Shown: positions 33,622 to 42,313, counted from the first letter of the stretch. The stretch: DNA of 51,700 nt from Verrucomicrobiota bacterium (GCA_016235555.1 JACRKC010000140.1:1-51700); one strand, 5' to 3'. The notes: a model not told the origin generated them from the sequence alone. Numbers and translations are program-made.

Positions 33622-35697
33622 ATGATTTCGCGCCTCAGTTGGTGCTGGTTCGGACTCACCCTCGCGCTGGCGCTGGGGTTGGTGGGCCTCAACGCGTGCG
33701 TGCGCGGGCGGGCCTATGACCAGGTGACCGCGGTCGCAACCGGGTCGGCGCCCGCGGGCGACCCGGGCGCGGGACGCCATCGCATCATCCCGCCCACGGC
33801 CAACGACTCGCTCTATTGGATCGCCTACGCCCAGCGCGTGGCGGCGACCGGCGGGTGGCGCCTGCGCACCACGGATCTCGACAATGCCCCGCGCGGCCGG
33901 GAGATCCATTGGTCGTCCGGGCTCACCTGGTGGCTCGTGGCCTGCGGCGGTCTGCGGCATCTGGCCACCGGCGAGCCGATGTCACAGGCGATAGAATACG
34001 CCGCCGCCTGCGCCAATCCGGCGCTGCTGGCCCTCGCCCTCGGCGCGCTGGCCGTGGCGACCGCGGCGCGGTTCGGGCCGGCCGCCGGCGGTCTCGCCGT
34101 CGTGGCGGCGGTGAGCGCCCCGCAACTGTTTTCCAGCTTCGGCGCCAACGAACCCGACCACCACGGCCTGATCAACGTGGCCGCGCTCGGCACGTTGTTC
34201 GGTTTGGTGGCGGGCGGTTTCGGCTTGGAGCGCACCGCCGCCGGGCCGGCGCGCGGCCTGCTCCCCGGCGCAGGCACGGCGCGGCGCTGGTTCATCGCGT
34301 CGGCCTGGTGCGGCGCGGTCGGGCTGTGGCTGAGCGCGGCGTCGCAGATTCTCGTGTTCCTCGGCCTCGGCCTCGCCGCGGTCGTCGCCAGTTGGCCGGC
34401 CGGCCGGAGCGGCGCGGACGAGGTGGCGCGGCCGGACCTGTGGCGCACTTGGGGGCGCTGGGGCGCCGGCCTGACCCTCGGATTCTACCTGCTCGAATAT
34501 TTCCCGGGCCACCTCGCCCTGCGCCTCGAGGTCAACCACCCGCTGCACGCGGCGGCGTGGTGGGGCGCGGGCGAGTGGCTCGCGGCCCTCGCCGCCTGGC
34601 GCCAGGGCACCGGCCGTCTCTGGCCCGCCGGCGCGCGCGACCGCGCGTGGCGCGCACTCGCCGGCGCGGCGCTCGCCGCGCCGCCCGCAGCCATCGCGAT
34701 CGGTGGCGTGGCGTGGTTCCGCATGCTCGATCCGATCTTCAGCGTGCTGCCGTCGCTCGTCGTCGAGGGGCAGTCGCTGCTCGATAACGTTCGCGCCGCC
34801 GGCCTGACCGCCGCGGCGCGCGATCTGGCGGCGCTGGCCTTGTTGCTGGCAGCCGGCCTCAGCGCTCTCGGTGCGCCCGGCCTCACGCGGGCCGGACGCG
34901 CCGTGGTGCTCGCCGTGCTCGCGGCCCACGGGCCGCTGCTGGCGGCGATGTGGCTGCAAAACCGCTGGACGATGCTCGTGGCGGCGATGGCGCCGCTGCT
35001 GGCCGTCGTGAGCATCGCGGCGTGGCGTTCCACCTGGCCCCGTTGGCGCACCGGGGCGGTCGTCGTCCTGCTCGCGGGGGCGGTTGCCGCGATCTTTCCG
35101 GTCCGGGTCGTCCGGCTGGCGCAGCGGATCGCCGCGATGAAAGCCATCTCCCTCGGCCGCGACGATGCGTTCGTCGTCACGGTGCGGCATTACGCGCAGG
35201 AGCTGCGTCGCCTCGGGGCCGCAACGTCCGCTCCGCCCATCGTGCTCGCCGGGCCGAACGAGTCGGCGCTGCTCGCCTACTACGGCGGCCTGCGCACCGT
35301 CGGCACGCTCTATTGGGAGAATCTCGACGGCCTGAAGGCCGCCGCCGCCATCTACGCGACGCCCGACCTCGCGGAGGCGAAGCGCCTGCTGGCCGCCCGC
35401 GGAGTCACCTATCTGTTTTCATTTCCGCCGGGCAATTTTGCCTTCGGCTACGCGGCGATCGCCACCGGCGCGCTCGATCAGCGCCGGGCCGGGCAGTCGT
35501 TCGCCGCGCTGGTTTTCACCTCGGGCCGTTTTCCCGTCTGGCTGCGTCCGATCTGGCTGCCGCCACCGCGCACGCTGGCCGGCCTGCCGCCGGCGCAGTG
35601 CTACCAATTCGTTCCCGATCAGACCGAGGCCGAGCAGCAGTTTCACCTCCAACGCTACCATCAACAAGCCGCGCTGCACGCCGCCCGGCAACCTTGA
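33622..35697 (+). CDS. Polytopic membrane protein, GT-C/STT3-like
   Basis: A 691-residue protein with roughly a dozen hydrophobic segments and a C-terminal soluble part from about 500. The first loop holds PTANDSLYWIAYAQRVA near residue 54 and GREIHWSSGLTWWL near 93. A later loop reads SFGANEPDHHGLINVA near 177. Paired acidic motifs of this kind resemble GT-C glycosyltransferases such as oligosaccharyltransferase STT3/AglB, but the catalytic motif of STT3 was not confirmed. The ATG at 33622 starts the first transmembrane segment. The RsuA-type gene follows after 31 bases. Confidence 0.65.
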   Translation: MISRLSWCWFGLTLALALGLVGLNACVRGRAYDQVTAVATGSAPAGDPGAGRHRIIPPTANDSLYWIAYAQRVAATGGWRLRTTDLDNAPRGREIHWSSGLTWWLVACGGLRHLATGEPMSQAIEYAAACANPALLALALGALAVATAARFGPAAGGLAVVAAVSAPQLFSSFGANEPDHHGLINVAALGTLFGLVAGGFGLERTAAGPARGLLPGAGTARRWFIASAWCGAVGLWLSAASQILVFLGLGLAAVVASWPAGRSGADEVARPDLWRTWGRWGAGLTLGFYLLEYFPGHLALRLEVNHPLHAAAWWGAGEWLAALAAWRQGTGRLWPAGARDRAWRALAGAALAAPPAAIAIGGVAWFRMLDPIFSVLPSLVVEGQSLLDNVRAAGLTAAARDLAALALLLAAGLSALGAPGLTRAGRAVVLAVLAAHGPLLAAMWLQNRWTMLVAAMAPLLAVVSIAAWRSTWPRWRTGAVVVLLAGAVAAIFPVRVVRLAQRIAAMKAISLGRDDAFVVTVRHYAQELRRLGAATSAPPIVLAGPNESALLAYYGGLRTVGTLYWENLDGLKAAAAIYATPDLAEAKRLLAARGVTYLFSFPPGNFAFGYAAIATGALDQRRAGQSFAALVFTSGRFPVWLRPIWLPPPRTLAGLPPAQCYQFVPDQTEAEQQFHLQRYHQQAALHAARQP

Positions 35698-35728
35698 CGC
35701 CGCCCGGCGCGCCGCGCGCAATCGCCCG

Positions 35729-36421
35729 ATGCGCCGCCTCGATCAACTGCTCGCCAACCTCGGCTACTGCTCCCGCCGCGAGGCGCGCGATTGGATCGCC
35801 GACGGCCGGGTGACGGTGCGCGGCGAGGCCGCGGACGATTGCGCGCAAAAGGCCGCGCCCGCCGAGGTGCGCGTCGACGGCGAACCGCTGGATCATCCCG
35901 ACGGCCTGCTGCTGCTGCTGCACAAGCCCATCGGCCTCGTCTGCTCGCACGATCTCCGCGAAGGCCCGAACGTCTACGCGCTGCTCCCCGCGCGCTGGCG
36001 CCAGCGCAATCCGCTCGTCACGAGCGTCGGCCGCCTCGACAAGGACACGAGCGGCCTCCTCCTCCTCACCGACCAATCGCCGCTCGTGCACCGGCTCACC
36101 TCGCCGAAACACAAGGTCCCGAAGCTCTACCGCGCCACCGTCGACCGCGACCTCGCACCCGATCTCGTGCCGCTGTTCGCGAGCGGCACGCTCCGGCTCG
36201 ACGGCGAGGACGCGCCCTGTGCGCCCGCCGGGCTGCGGCTCGTCACACCGCGCGAAGCCGAGGTCACGCTCACCGAGGGAAAATACCACCAGGTGAGGCG
36301 GATGTTCGCCGCGGGCGGCGCCACGGTGCTGACGTTGCATCGCGAACGCTTCGGTCCGCTCGCGCTCGACGATCTGGCGCCCGGCCAGTGGCGGGAGCTG
36401 CCGTTGGACACATTTGAGTAG
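35729..36421 (+). CDS. RsuA/RluB/E/F-family pseudouridine synthase
   Basis: A 230-residue RNA pseudouridine synthase. An S4 RNA-binding domain occupies residues 1-60 (RLDQLLANLGYCSRREARDW). The catalytic domain contains the GRLDKDTSGLLLLT motif with the catalytic aspartate near residue 97, and ends with EGKYHQVRRMFAAGG. The length and domain order match RsuA, which modifies 16S rRNA, but RluB/E/F cannot be separated by eye. The ATG at 35729 is preferred because it starts the S4 domain. A hairpin followed by a short T tract lies directly downstream. Confidence 0.88.
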   Translation: MRRLDQLLANLGYCSRREARDWIADGRVTVRGEAADDCAQKAAPAEVRVDGEPLDHPDGLLLLLHKPIGLVCSHDLREGPNVYALLPARWRQRNPLVTSVGRLDKDTSGLLLLTDQSPLVHRLTSPKHKVPKLYRATVDRDLAPDLVPLFASGTLRLDGEDAPCAPAGLRLVTPREAEVTLTEGKYHQVRRMFAAGGATVLTLHRERFGPLALDDLAPGQWRELPLDTFE

Positions 36422-36422
36422 T

Positions 36423-36476
36423 GCAGGCGTCCCACCTTCCGTCGTGCGATCGCCGGCGGGACGCCTGCGTTACTTT
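36423..36476 (+). terminator. Probable terminator after the pseudouridine synthase gene
   Basis: Arms GCAGGCGTCCC and GGGACGCCTGC enclose 24 bases. The sequence after the stem reads GTTACTTTTTC. It begins two bases after the stop codon. Confidence 0.5.
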
Positions 36477-36536
36477 TTCACCGGCACACCCCGCTCGAAG
36501 TTTGACGCGCCACCGCCCAGGGCCTGCGCTCGACGC

Positions 36537-37505
36537 ATGGAATCGCTCCCCACCCTCGCCGACCTCGAAGCCGCCACGACGCTCGTGCGCGCGGCCGGTC
36601 TGCCGGCCACACCCCAGTTCAGCTGGCCGCTGCTCAACACCCGCGCCGGCTGCGAGGTGTGGGTGAAACACGAAAACCACACGCCGCTCGGCGCCTTCAA
36701 AGTCCGCGGCGGCCTCGTCTACTTCGACTGGCTCGGACGCGCGCTGCCCGGCGTCCGCGGCGTGATCGCGGCCACGCGTGGCAACCACGGGCAGTCCGTC
36801 GCTTTCGCCGCCCGGCGGCACGGCCTGCGCGTCGTCATCGTCGTGCCGCACGGCAACAGCACCGAGAAAAACGCCGCGATGCGCGCGCTCGGCGCCGAGC
36901 TGGTCGAGCACGGCGCGGATTTCCAAGCCGCGCTCGATCACGCCCGCGGGCTCGCGGCGGCGCAGTCGTTGCACCTCGTGCCGTCGTTCGATCGGCGCCT
37001 CGTCGCGGGCGTGGGCACGCTCGCGCTCGAATTCCTCCGGGGCGCTCCACCGCTCGACACCGTCTACGTGCCGATCGGACTCGGCTCCGGCATCTGCGGC
37101 CTGATGGCCGTCCGCGACGCCCTGGGCTTGGCCACGAAGATCGTCGGCGTCGTGTCCGCGCGTGCACCGGCCTACGCACTCTCGTTCGTGGCGGACCGGG
37201 CCATCGAACACGAGGCGACGACCCGCATCGCCGACGGTGTCGCCTGTCGCGCGACCAACGCCGACGCACTGCGCCACATCCGGCACGGTGTGGAGCGCAT
37301 CGTGGCGGTGGACGACGATGCGGTGGAGGCCGCGATGCGTGTCTTGTTCTCCGATACGCACAACGTGGCCGAGGGCGCCGGCGCGATCGCCCTCGCGGCC
37401 GTGTTGCAGGAGCGCACGGCCCTCGCCGGTCGCCGCGTCGGCGTCGTGCTCACCGGCGGCAACGTCGACCGCGCGACCTTCGCCCGCGTCCTCGCCGCCC
37501 CCTGA
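36537..37505 (+). CDS. Threonine dehydratase-like PLP enzyme
   Basis: A 322-residue fold-type II PLP enzyme related to threonine/serine dehydratases. The PLP lysine lies in TPLGAFKVRGGLVYF near residue 56. The substrate-binding loop ATRGNHGQSVAF near 81 and the phosphate-binding GLGSGICGLMA near 180 are present. It is short, with no C-terminal ACT domain, so it is probably a catabolic-type or allosterically unregulated enzyme. Serine racemase or a related ammonia-lyase is possible. It ends at a convergent junction containing a TTTGTCATC palindrome. Confidence 0.85.
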   Translation: MESLPTLADLEAATTLVRAAGLPATPQFSWPLLNTRAGCEVWVKHENHTPLGAFKVRGGLVYFDWLGRALPGVRGVIAATRGNHGQSVAFAARRHGLRVVIVVPHGNSTEKNAAMRALGAELVEHGADFQAALDHARGLAAAQSLHLVPSFDRRLVAGVGTLALEFLRGAPPLDTVYVPIGLGSGICGLMAVRDALGLATKIVGVVSARAPAYALSFVADRAIEHEATTRIADGVACRATNADALRHIRHGVERIVAVDDDAVEAAMRVLFSDTHNVAEGAGAIALAAVLQERTALAGRRVGVVLTGGNVDRATFARVLAAP

Positions 37506-37528
37506 ACCCGCCGCCCACCCCCCGCCCG

Positions 37529-37551
37529 TTTGTCATCTAATGGATGACAAA
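37529..37551. repeat. TTTGTCATC palindrome, copy 3
   Basis: The 23 bases are identical to copy 2 at 2240-2262: arms TTTGTCATC and GATGACAAA with centre TAATG. It lies 23 bases after the dehydratase stop, in a convergent junction. Confidence 0.88.
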
Positions 37552-37652
37552 CAGGCAGCGGCGCGCGCGAAAGCGCTGGGCCTCAAGTGCAGCGACGGTC
37601 GGCAACCGCTTGGGAGGCGAACTGGCGCGCTGCCGGAACGGTGGCAGTCGAG

Positions 37653-37770
37653 GTGGAGCGCGGTGCCCTCAACGCGCTGGGGTGAAGGTGGGAGCGCGTT
37701 TACCCCGCGACTCGTCGGGACGTAAAGCCCCTCCCGTCAAAAGCGCGTTGAGGGCAACGCCCCCCACCTC
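37653..37770. repeat. Family A palindrome, copy 4, with inner cargo
   Basis: Outer arms GGTGGAGCGCGGTGCCC and GGGCAACGCCCCCCACC, with inner hairpin GTGGGAGCGCGTTTACCCCG to CGTAAAGCCCCTCCC. It is diverged from the copy at 12168 in both outer and inner parts. Confidence 0.8.
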
Positions 37771-37786
37771 AACGCACGCCTCCGGC

Positions 37787-38602
37787 TCAGCGCTCCTCGT
37801 CGCCCGAGATCAGCTTGAAGATGATCGGCACCTGCATGCGGGTGTTGACCTTGCGGCCGTTTTTCCAGCCGGCGCGGAACTTCCACTTCGACACGCCGAG
37901 CGCGGCGGCCTCGTCGAAGCCGGGGTGCGTGCTTTCGATCACCACCGGGTTGAGCACCTTGCCCTCGGTATCGACGATGAACTCGACCTTCACCACCGCG
38001 CGCTCGACCTCGCGCTTGAGCTGCGGCGGAAACACCGGCGAGGGCTGCACGATCGGCGTGGGCGGGCGGTCGAGATCGGCGATGTTGAAGATCACGAGGC
38101 CCTCACCGATCCGGCCGGTGCCGCGCGCGAAGTTCCCGGGGATCGTGAAGACCTTGGCCTGGCTGTAATCCGGCGGCGGGATGAGCGATTGGAAATCGAT
38201 CGTCTGCACGAAGTCCGTGGGCGCCGCGATCGTGGGCACGTCCTGCTGCATCGGCACGAGCGTGCCGGGATCGGGCGGCGGCTTGTCGTCGCCGCTCACG
38301 ATGGGCTCCGGTTCCTCGAGATCCTTGAGGTTGGGCATCGTGACCGTGAGCTGGATGAGATCCTCCTCGACGGCCACGCGCTTCGGCTTGGGCTTGAAAT
38401 TGAAACCCAGCAGGATCCCGGCATGAAGCCCCGCCGACAGGACCAGCGCCGCGGCGAGCAGGGTGCGCGGGGTGCTTCCCGGCTGGTAGTGCCATGATCC
38501 TGAGGCCGCTCCCGGTCGGACCCCGGGCGGCTGGCGGACCGTATTCTCGGCCGGCTCGTGACTGCCGGCCGAAACCAGAGGTAACGGGCAGTCTCTTAGC
38601 AT
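37787..38602 (-). CDS. tonB: TonB-family energy transducer
   Basis: A 271-residue periplasm-spanning protein. About 45 N-terminal residues precede the single membrane anchor TLLAAALVLSAGLHAGILLG. A Pro-rich and acidic spacer follows (KPKPKR, EEPEPIVSGDDKPPPDPG). The C-terminal TonB domain covers about 185-265 with VVKVEFIVDTEGKVLNPVVI and SKWKFRAGWKNGRKVNTRMQ. It would couple the proton gradient to outer-membrane receptors such as the one at 25189. No ExbB/ExbD genes are present in the window. The ATG lies directly downstream of the A+T-rich stretch at 38598-38613. Confidence 0.85.
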   Translation of the reverse strand: MLRDCPLPLVSAGSHEPAENTVRQPPGVRPGAASGSWHYQPGSTPRTLLAAALVLSAGLHAGILLGFNFKPKPKRVAVEEDLIQLTVTMPNLKDLEEPEPIVSGDDKPPPDPGTLVPMQQDVPTIAAPTDFVQTIDFQSLIPPPDYSQAKVFTIPGNFARGTGRIGEGLVIFNIADLDRPPTPIVQPSPVFPPQLKREVERAVVKVEFIVDTEGKVLNPVVIESTHPGFDEAAALGVSKWKFRAGWKNGRKVNTRMQVPIIFKLISGDEER

Positions 38603-38765
38603 ATATTTAGGATACGCCCGGGCCGAGCCGGAGCATGATCATCGATTGGCGGAAGCGGCGCATCCCTTGCGCGGAAAATTTCCCGCCGCCGCGTCGTTCT
38701 CCACGCGCCCGTCCGCGCGATTGGGGCTTCCGCTTCCCGCCCAACCGTGCATATCCCTCGGCCGC

Positions 38766-39074
38766 ATGTATGAATTTCCTCTCACCGGTGCGCAACGCTC
38801 GCACCTGCGCGGCCTCGGCCAGCGCCTCGAGCCCGCGCTCAAGCTCGGTCGCAGCGGGGCGACGCCCGAATTTTTCACGGAGCTGCAAAAGCTGTTGCGC
38901 ACGCGCGAACTCGTGAAGCTGCGGTTCGTCGGCGCGGAGCGCGACGAACGCGCGGCGCTCTGCGACCGCATCGCCGCCGAGGGCCGCTGCGTCTGCGTGG
39001 GCGCGGTCGGCCACACGGCGTTGTTCTACCGGCAGAATCCCGAGCCGGGCGAACGGCGCATCGCGCTCGGCTAG
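38766..39074 (+). CDS. yhbY: YhbY-family RNA-binding protein
   Basis: A 102-residue CRS1-YhbY domain protein associated with pre-50S ribosomal particles in other bacteria. Family motifs are LTGAQRSHLRGLGQRLEPAL near residue 6, LKLGRSGATPEFFTEL, and ELVKLRFVGAERDE. The ending GHTALFYRQNPEPGERRI is typical. The ATG at 38766 gives the family length; the open frame upstream to 38646 has no homology. Confidence 0.9.
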   Translation: MYEFPLTGAQRSHLRGLGQRLEPALKLGRSGATPEFFTELQKLLRTRELVKLRFVGAERDERAALCDRIAAEGRCVCVGAVGHTALFYRQNPEPGERRIALG

Positions 39075-39102
39075 CGTCGCGGCACCGAGATTTCGTGGGG
39101 TG

Positions 39103-39426
39103 TGGCCGCGAGCGTGAGCGAGTGGTTTCCGGGCGAACCACTCGCTCACGCTCGCAGCTACCCGGCGTTGCGATGTCACGATTCTGGGGGTCGCCGCACG
39201 GGCGGTCCGGCTCCGCCCGGCGGGCGGGGGACCTCAGCGGGAATGTTGCAGTCTAGGTGGAGCGCGTTGCCCTCAACGCGCTTTTTGTGGGAGGGGCTTT
39301 ACGCCCCGACGAGTCGCGGGGCAAACCCGCTCCCACCTTCAAACCAGCGCGTTGGGGTCAACGCGCTCCACCGTTGCACGGCGCGGTCCCGAATAAGCGC
39401 GCGTTCAACCGCCCGATTCCGGCTCA
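39103..39426. repeat. Convergent junction with families K and A
   Basis: Hairpin K2 (39103-39160) has arms GCGAGCGTGAGCGAGTGGTT and AACCACTCGCTCACGCTCGC. Family A copy 5 (39255-39373) has outer arms GGTGGAGCGCGTTGCCC and GGGTCAACGCGCTCCACC with the inner cargo reversed relative to copies at 12168 and 37653. The flank after A5 repeats that found after A1 (8117-8170). Confidence 0.85.
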
Positions 39427-39801
39427 GGCCCTCGCGGCGAACGCGAGGGCGAAGCGCTGCAGCGCGTTGTGCCCGCGCAGCCCGAGGCGCACGCTGATGT
39501 GCACGCGATGCGCCTGCACCGTGTGCGGGCTCGTGCCGAGCTCGGCGGCGATCTGCATCGTCGAACGGCCGGCGGCGACCAGGGCAAAGACGCGACGTTG
39601 CGCGGGCGTGAGACGCTCCCAGCCGCGCGGCATCACTGGCACGGGCTCCGCCGGCGCCACCGCCGCCGGTTCGGGCGGCGGTGGCGCAGCGGGTGTTGCA
39701 ATTTGCGCCGCGGACCGTGCAGCCCGGGTGCGACGACGCACGGGACTGCGGGGCTTGCTCCGACGACGGTGGGCGGGCTTGGTTTTGTTGCGGCGCTTCA
39801 T
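39424..39801 (-). CDS. Small LuxR-type DNA-binding regulator
   Basis: A 125-residue protein. The first ~55 residues are Arg/Lys- then Ala/Pro-rich and probably unstructured. The C-terminal half is a LuxR/GerE helix-turn-helix: LTPAQRRVFALVAAGRSTMQ, then IAAELGTSPHTVQAHRVHIS and VRLGLRGHNALQRFALAF. There is no receiver domain, so it is not a standard response regulator. It could act as a stand-alone DNA-binding protein. Operator-like sequences near 42018 and 48886 are of LuxR type and may be targets, but that link is inference. Confidence 0.82.
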   Translation of the reverse strand: MKRRNKTKPAHRRRSKPRSPVRRRTRAARSAAQIATPAAPPPPEPAAVAPAEPVPVMPRGWERLTPAQRRVFALVAAGRSTMQIAAELGTSPHTVQAHRVHISVRLGLRGHNALQRFALAFAARA

Positions 39802-40134
39802 CGGGTGATGACCGCAACAACTTGATCGACACTATCTCCCGCGGGACGGCCGGGCGCGTTGGTGGGCTGGACAAGAGGCAACACGGGGCGGGACCATACG
39901 CGTTAATTCGTAGCCCGTGAATCCGCACAAACACTTAACTCAGTTGAGTAGAATTACTTACAGGTATATTCCCTAGCCCATTTGGGGGTAGTGCCGGTGC
40001 GAGACGTGTTTGGACTTGGTAGGGCTTCCGCTCGTCGGCGGGCCGCGGTCCGGCCACAAGGGCCGGCCCTACGATCAAAATGTTCTTCGTAACTGGTATT
40101 ATTGGTAGCGGTCGCGGCGGCAGGGGTGCGGCAG
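39802..40134. other. A+T-richer intergenic region with a family M repeat
   Basis: No gene is seen. A 12-base palindrome ACTCAGTTGAGT lies at 39938-39949. TTACAGGTATATTCCC near 39957 weakly resembles the operator at 42018. CCCATTTGGG follows near 39980. These are candidate control elements for the LuxR-type gene. A family M element in reverse orientation occupies about 39995-40096, ending in CGTAACTGGTATT. Confidence 0.5.
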
Positions 40135-40161
40135 AAAAAAGCGCGCCCCGCAGGGCGCGCC
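40135..40161 (-). terminator. Rho-independent terminator of the beta-propeller gene
   Basis: On the minus strand the stem GGCGCGCCC and GGGCGCGC with a four-base loop is followed by TTTTTT. It starts about 25 bases after the stop of the gene at 40185. Confidence 0.85.
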
Positions 40162-40184
40162 GGGAGTCAGCGGGTTCGCTGCGC

Positions 40185-41948
40185 TCAAAACTGGTAGGCG
40201 ACGATCGTGTCCTTCCCCTTGAAGTGGAAGACGCGGTTCATCGCATCGTCGACGCGATAGTCGGGCTCCTTCTCCTTGAGCGGGAGTTCGCGATCGGTTT
40301 CGCCGGTGGCGAGATTCACGCCGAGCACACCGATGTCCTTCTCCACGGTCGTGAGCACGTAGGTGTAGCCGGCGGCGGTCTTCGAACTGCCGGCGCGGGC
40401 CGCGGACTTCTCGGTGTATTTGTTGTAGCTGTCGAGGTTGCTGTGGATCGTGTTGACGCCGCTGCTGTAGCCGCTGGAGCCGAGGCCGCCGCTCATTGCG
40501 ACCTGACCGTTGCCGTAGAGCGCGGCGGCGGCGGTGACGGCGAACATCGCGATGTTGCCGAGCGCCTCGCTCGGAGCGCCGTAGAAGAGCGACCAACTGG
40601 AAGTCTTCGCGACGGGATCGAAACCGAGCAGGTGCTGCTTGCCTTGCACGACCACGCGTCCGTTCACGAGGTTGACCGCGACGGGCACGTCGAGCAGCGC
40701 CTTGTTGGCCGAGACGGCGCCCTTCACGAGACCCGACACGCCGCCGAGGGCGCCGAGGCCGATCTTCGCGACGCCGCCCACGCCCATCTTGCGCTTGAAC
40801 TCGATCGGATTGCGGAACGCCTCGACCGGCGTCGCGCCGGAGGCGTCGATGCCGAGCACGTTGGCGCCGTCGGCGAACACCACGAGCTTCGACCCGGGCA
40901 CGACGACCATGTTGGTGATGCCGGCCTTCGCGGAGTCGAAGTGGTAGAGCGACTGGCCGTTGGCCGGGTCGAGCACGACGATGCCGAGCGGCTCCTTGAG
41001 CGTGGCGGTCTTGCCGTCGGAGAAGTTGCCGCCGTAGCGCGAAAAGACCTTGCCGTTCACGACCTCGAGCTGGGCGACGATGGCGTTGTCGCGGGCCTTG
41101 AAGAGGCCGGCGAAGTCGGAGATGCGGTCGCTCTTCCAGATTTCTTTGCCCGTCTTGCGGTCGATCGCGTAGACGCTGCCGCCGCCGCCGCCGTAGATGC
41201 GGTCGCCGTCGAGCCGCAGGGGCGCGTAGGTTTTCTTCAGGCCCTTGTTGCCGGAGGGAAACTCGACGCCCCACTTGATGGTGCCGGTGGTGAGATCCAG
41301 GCAGTGCACGCCGAGGTAGCCGAGATACATCTCGTCGCCGTCGACCACGGGATCGTGATAGCCGGAGAGATCCATCGTCGGGATGAAGCGGCCGGAGTTG
41401 TCCGCGATGTGGAGCGGGATGCCGCCGGGCTTCGTAAACTTCGTCGACCACTTCTGCTGGCCCGCGAGATCGTAGGCGCGGAGGTAGATGCCGGGCTCGG
41501 TGCCGTCCAGGCCGAACCAATTGAGCAGCACGAGCACGAGGTTCTTCTCCGCGACGGGCAGCGTGCCGAGGTATTGCGCCCCGAGCTCGGGCGTCTGCCA
41601 GACGGTTTTGCCCGTGAGATAGTCAATCTGAAACAGCGTGACCTTCTGGCCGGCGATGCCCTCGGCGGTGTTGCACATCAGCAGGGGCGTGCCGGGAATC
41701 TCCCGCGTGCTGTGCGGCGAGGTTTTCTTGAACTCGTTGCGCGTCCACAACGGCTGGCCCGACTCCGGATCGAAGGCCATGATCGCGTCGGGCGTGCCGA
41801 CGAGCAGCGTGCCGAGCGCGGTGAGCTGGTGCCACTTGGCATCGCCCGGGAGCTTGGCGGTCCAGAGCTGTTTCGCGGGCGCGGCGAACACGGACGGGAT
41901 GATAAGGCAGAGCAGGAGCCAGCCGGGGAGGCGCGGGGTCGATTTCAT
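40185..41948 (-). CDS. Exported PQQ-like beta-propeller protein
   Basis: A 587-residue exported protein with a signal peptide (LLLCLIIPSVFAAPAKQLWT). WD40/PQQ-like blades resembling BamB-type propellers occur throughout: IMAFDPESGQPLWTR, IDYLTGKTVWQTP, LDLTTGTIKWGVEF, YAIDRKTGKEIWKSD and LDPANGQSLYHFD. A Gly-rich insert of about 80 residues (from GVGGVAKIGLGALGGVSGL) interrupts the propeller before the last blades. No PQQ ligands were confirmed, so enzymatic activity is unproven. A LuxR-type operator-like palindrome lies 70-85 bases upstream. Confidence 0.78.
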   Translation of the reverse strand: MKSTPRLPGWLLLCLIIPSVFAAPAKQLWTAKLPGDAKWHQLTALGTLLVGTPDAIMAFDPESGQPLWTRNEFKKTSPHSTREIPGTPLLMCNTAEGIAGQKVTLFQIDYLTGKTVWQTPELGAQYLGTLPVAEKNLVLVLLNWFGLDGTEPGIYLRAYDLAGQQKWSTKFTKPGGIPLHIADNSGRFIPTMDLSGYHDPVVDGDEMYLGYLGVHCLDLTTGTIKWGVEFPSGNKGLKKTYAPLRLDGDRIYGGGGGSVYAIDRKTGKEIWKSDRISDFAGLFKARDNAIVAQLEVVNGKVFSRYGGNFSDGKTATLKEPLGIVVLDPANGQSLYHFDSAKAGITNMVVVPGSKLVVFADGANVLGIDASGATPVEAFRNPIEFKRKMGVGGVAKIGLGALGGVSGLVKGAVSANKALLDVPVAVNLVNGRVVVQGKQHLLGFDPVAKTSSWSLFYGAPSEALGNIAMFAVTAAAALYGNGQVAMSGGLGSSGYSSGVNTIHSNLDSYNKYTEKSAARAGSSKTAAGYTYVLTTVEKDIGVLGVNLATGETDRELPLKEKEPDYRVDDAMNRVFHFKGKDTIVAYQF

Positions 41949-42017
41949 GGGAAACGCGGAGTGAGTGGAGGTGCGCTGAGGCGTCGCGATTCTGCCGCAA
42001 ACGCCTCCCGGCGGGAA

Positions 42018-42033
42018 TACGCATACCTGCGTA
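42018..42033. promoter_or_regulatory. LuxR-type operator-like palindrome
   Basis: TACGCA, TACC, TGCGTA is a perfect inverted repeat. Read in reverse it is TTTACGCAGGTATGCGTATT, closely matching the site at 48886-48905. It sits between the divergent propeller gene and a short plus-strand unit. A TTGACT at 42042-42047 could be the -35 box of the latter. Confidence 0.6.
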
Positions 42034-42123
42034 AAGTGACGTTGACTCGCCCTCCGGCCGGCTTTTGCTCCGACGCATCCGCCCCCGACGGGGCCCGCTC
42101 CAACCCTCAACCGCGCAAAAACC

Positions 42124-42189
42124 ATGACTGAGCTTGTCCGCCACGCCCTTCGCCGTCCCTTGCCGGTTGCCTCGACCGCGCGCGCCTGA
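42124..42189 (+). CDS. Possible short peptide of a small transcription unit
   Basis: An ATG frame of 21 residues, MTELVRHALRRPLPVASTAR followed by A and a stop. It lies between a possible TTGACT promoter with an operator-like site and a strong terminator at 42209. It might be a leader peptide, a small protein, or chance within a small RNA. No clear ribosome binding site is seen. Confidence 0.3.
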   Translation: MTELVRHALRRPLPVASTARA

Positions 42190-42208
42190 TCGGCGCCGCG
42201 AATTTTCC

Positions 42209-42256
42209 CGAAAGCGAAAACAGGCCGCCCGCCCGGGGCGGCCTGTTTTGCTTTCG
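42209..42256. terminator. Strong, bidirectional-looking terminator before rsgA
   Basis: Stem arms AAAACAGGCCGCCC and GGGCGGCCTGTTTT extend outwards to CGAAAGC and GCTTTCG with one bulge. The loop is five bases. The T tracts inside the stem fit Rho-independent termination in either direction. Confidence 0.75.
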
Positions 42257-42313
42257 CCGCGCCGCCGCGCGTTCCGGTCCTCCGGCTTTCGCCGCTCCGT
42301 CTTTTTCACTTCC

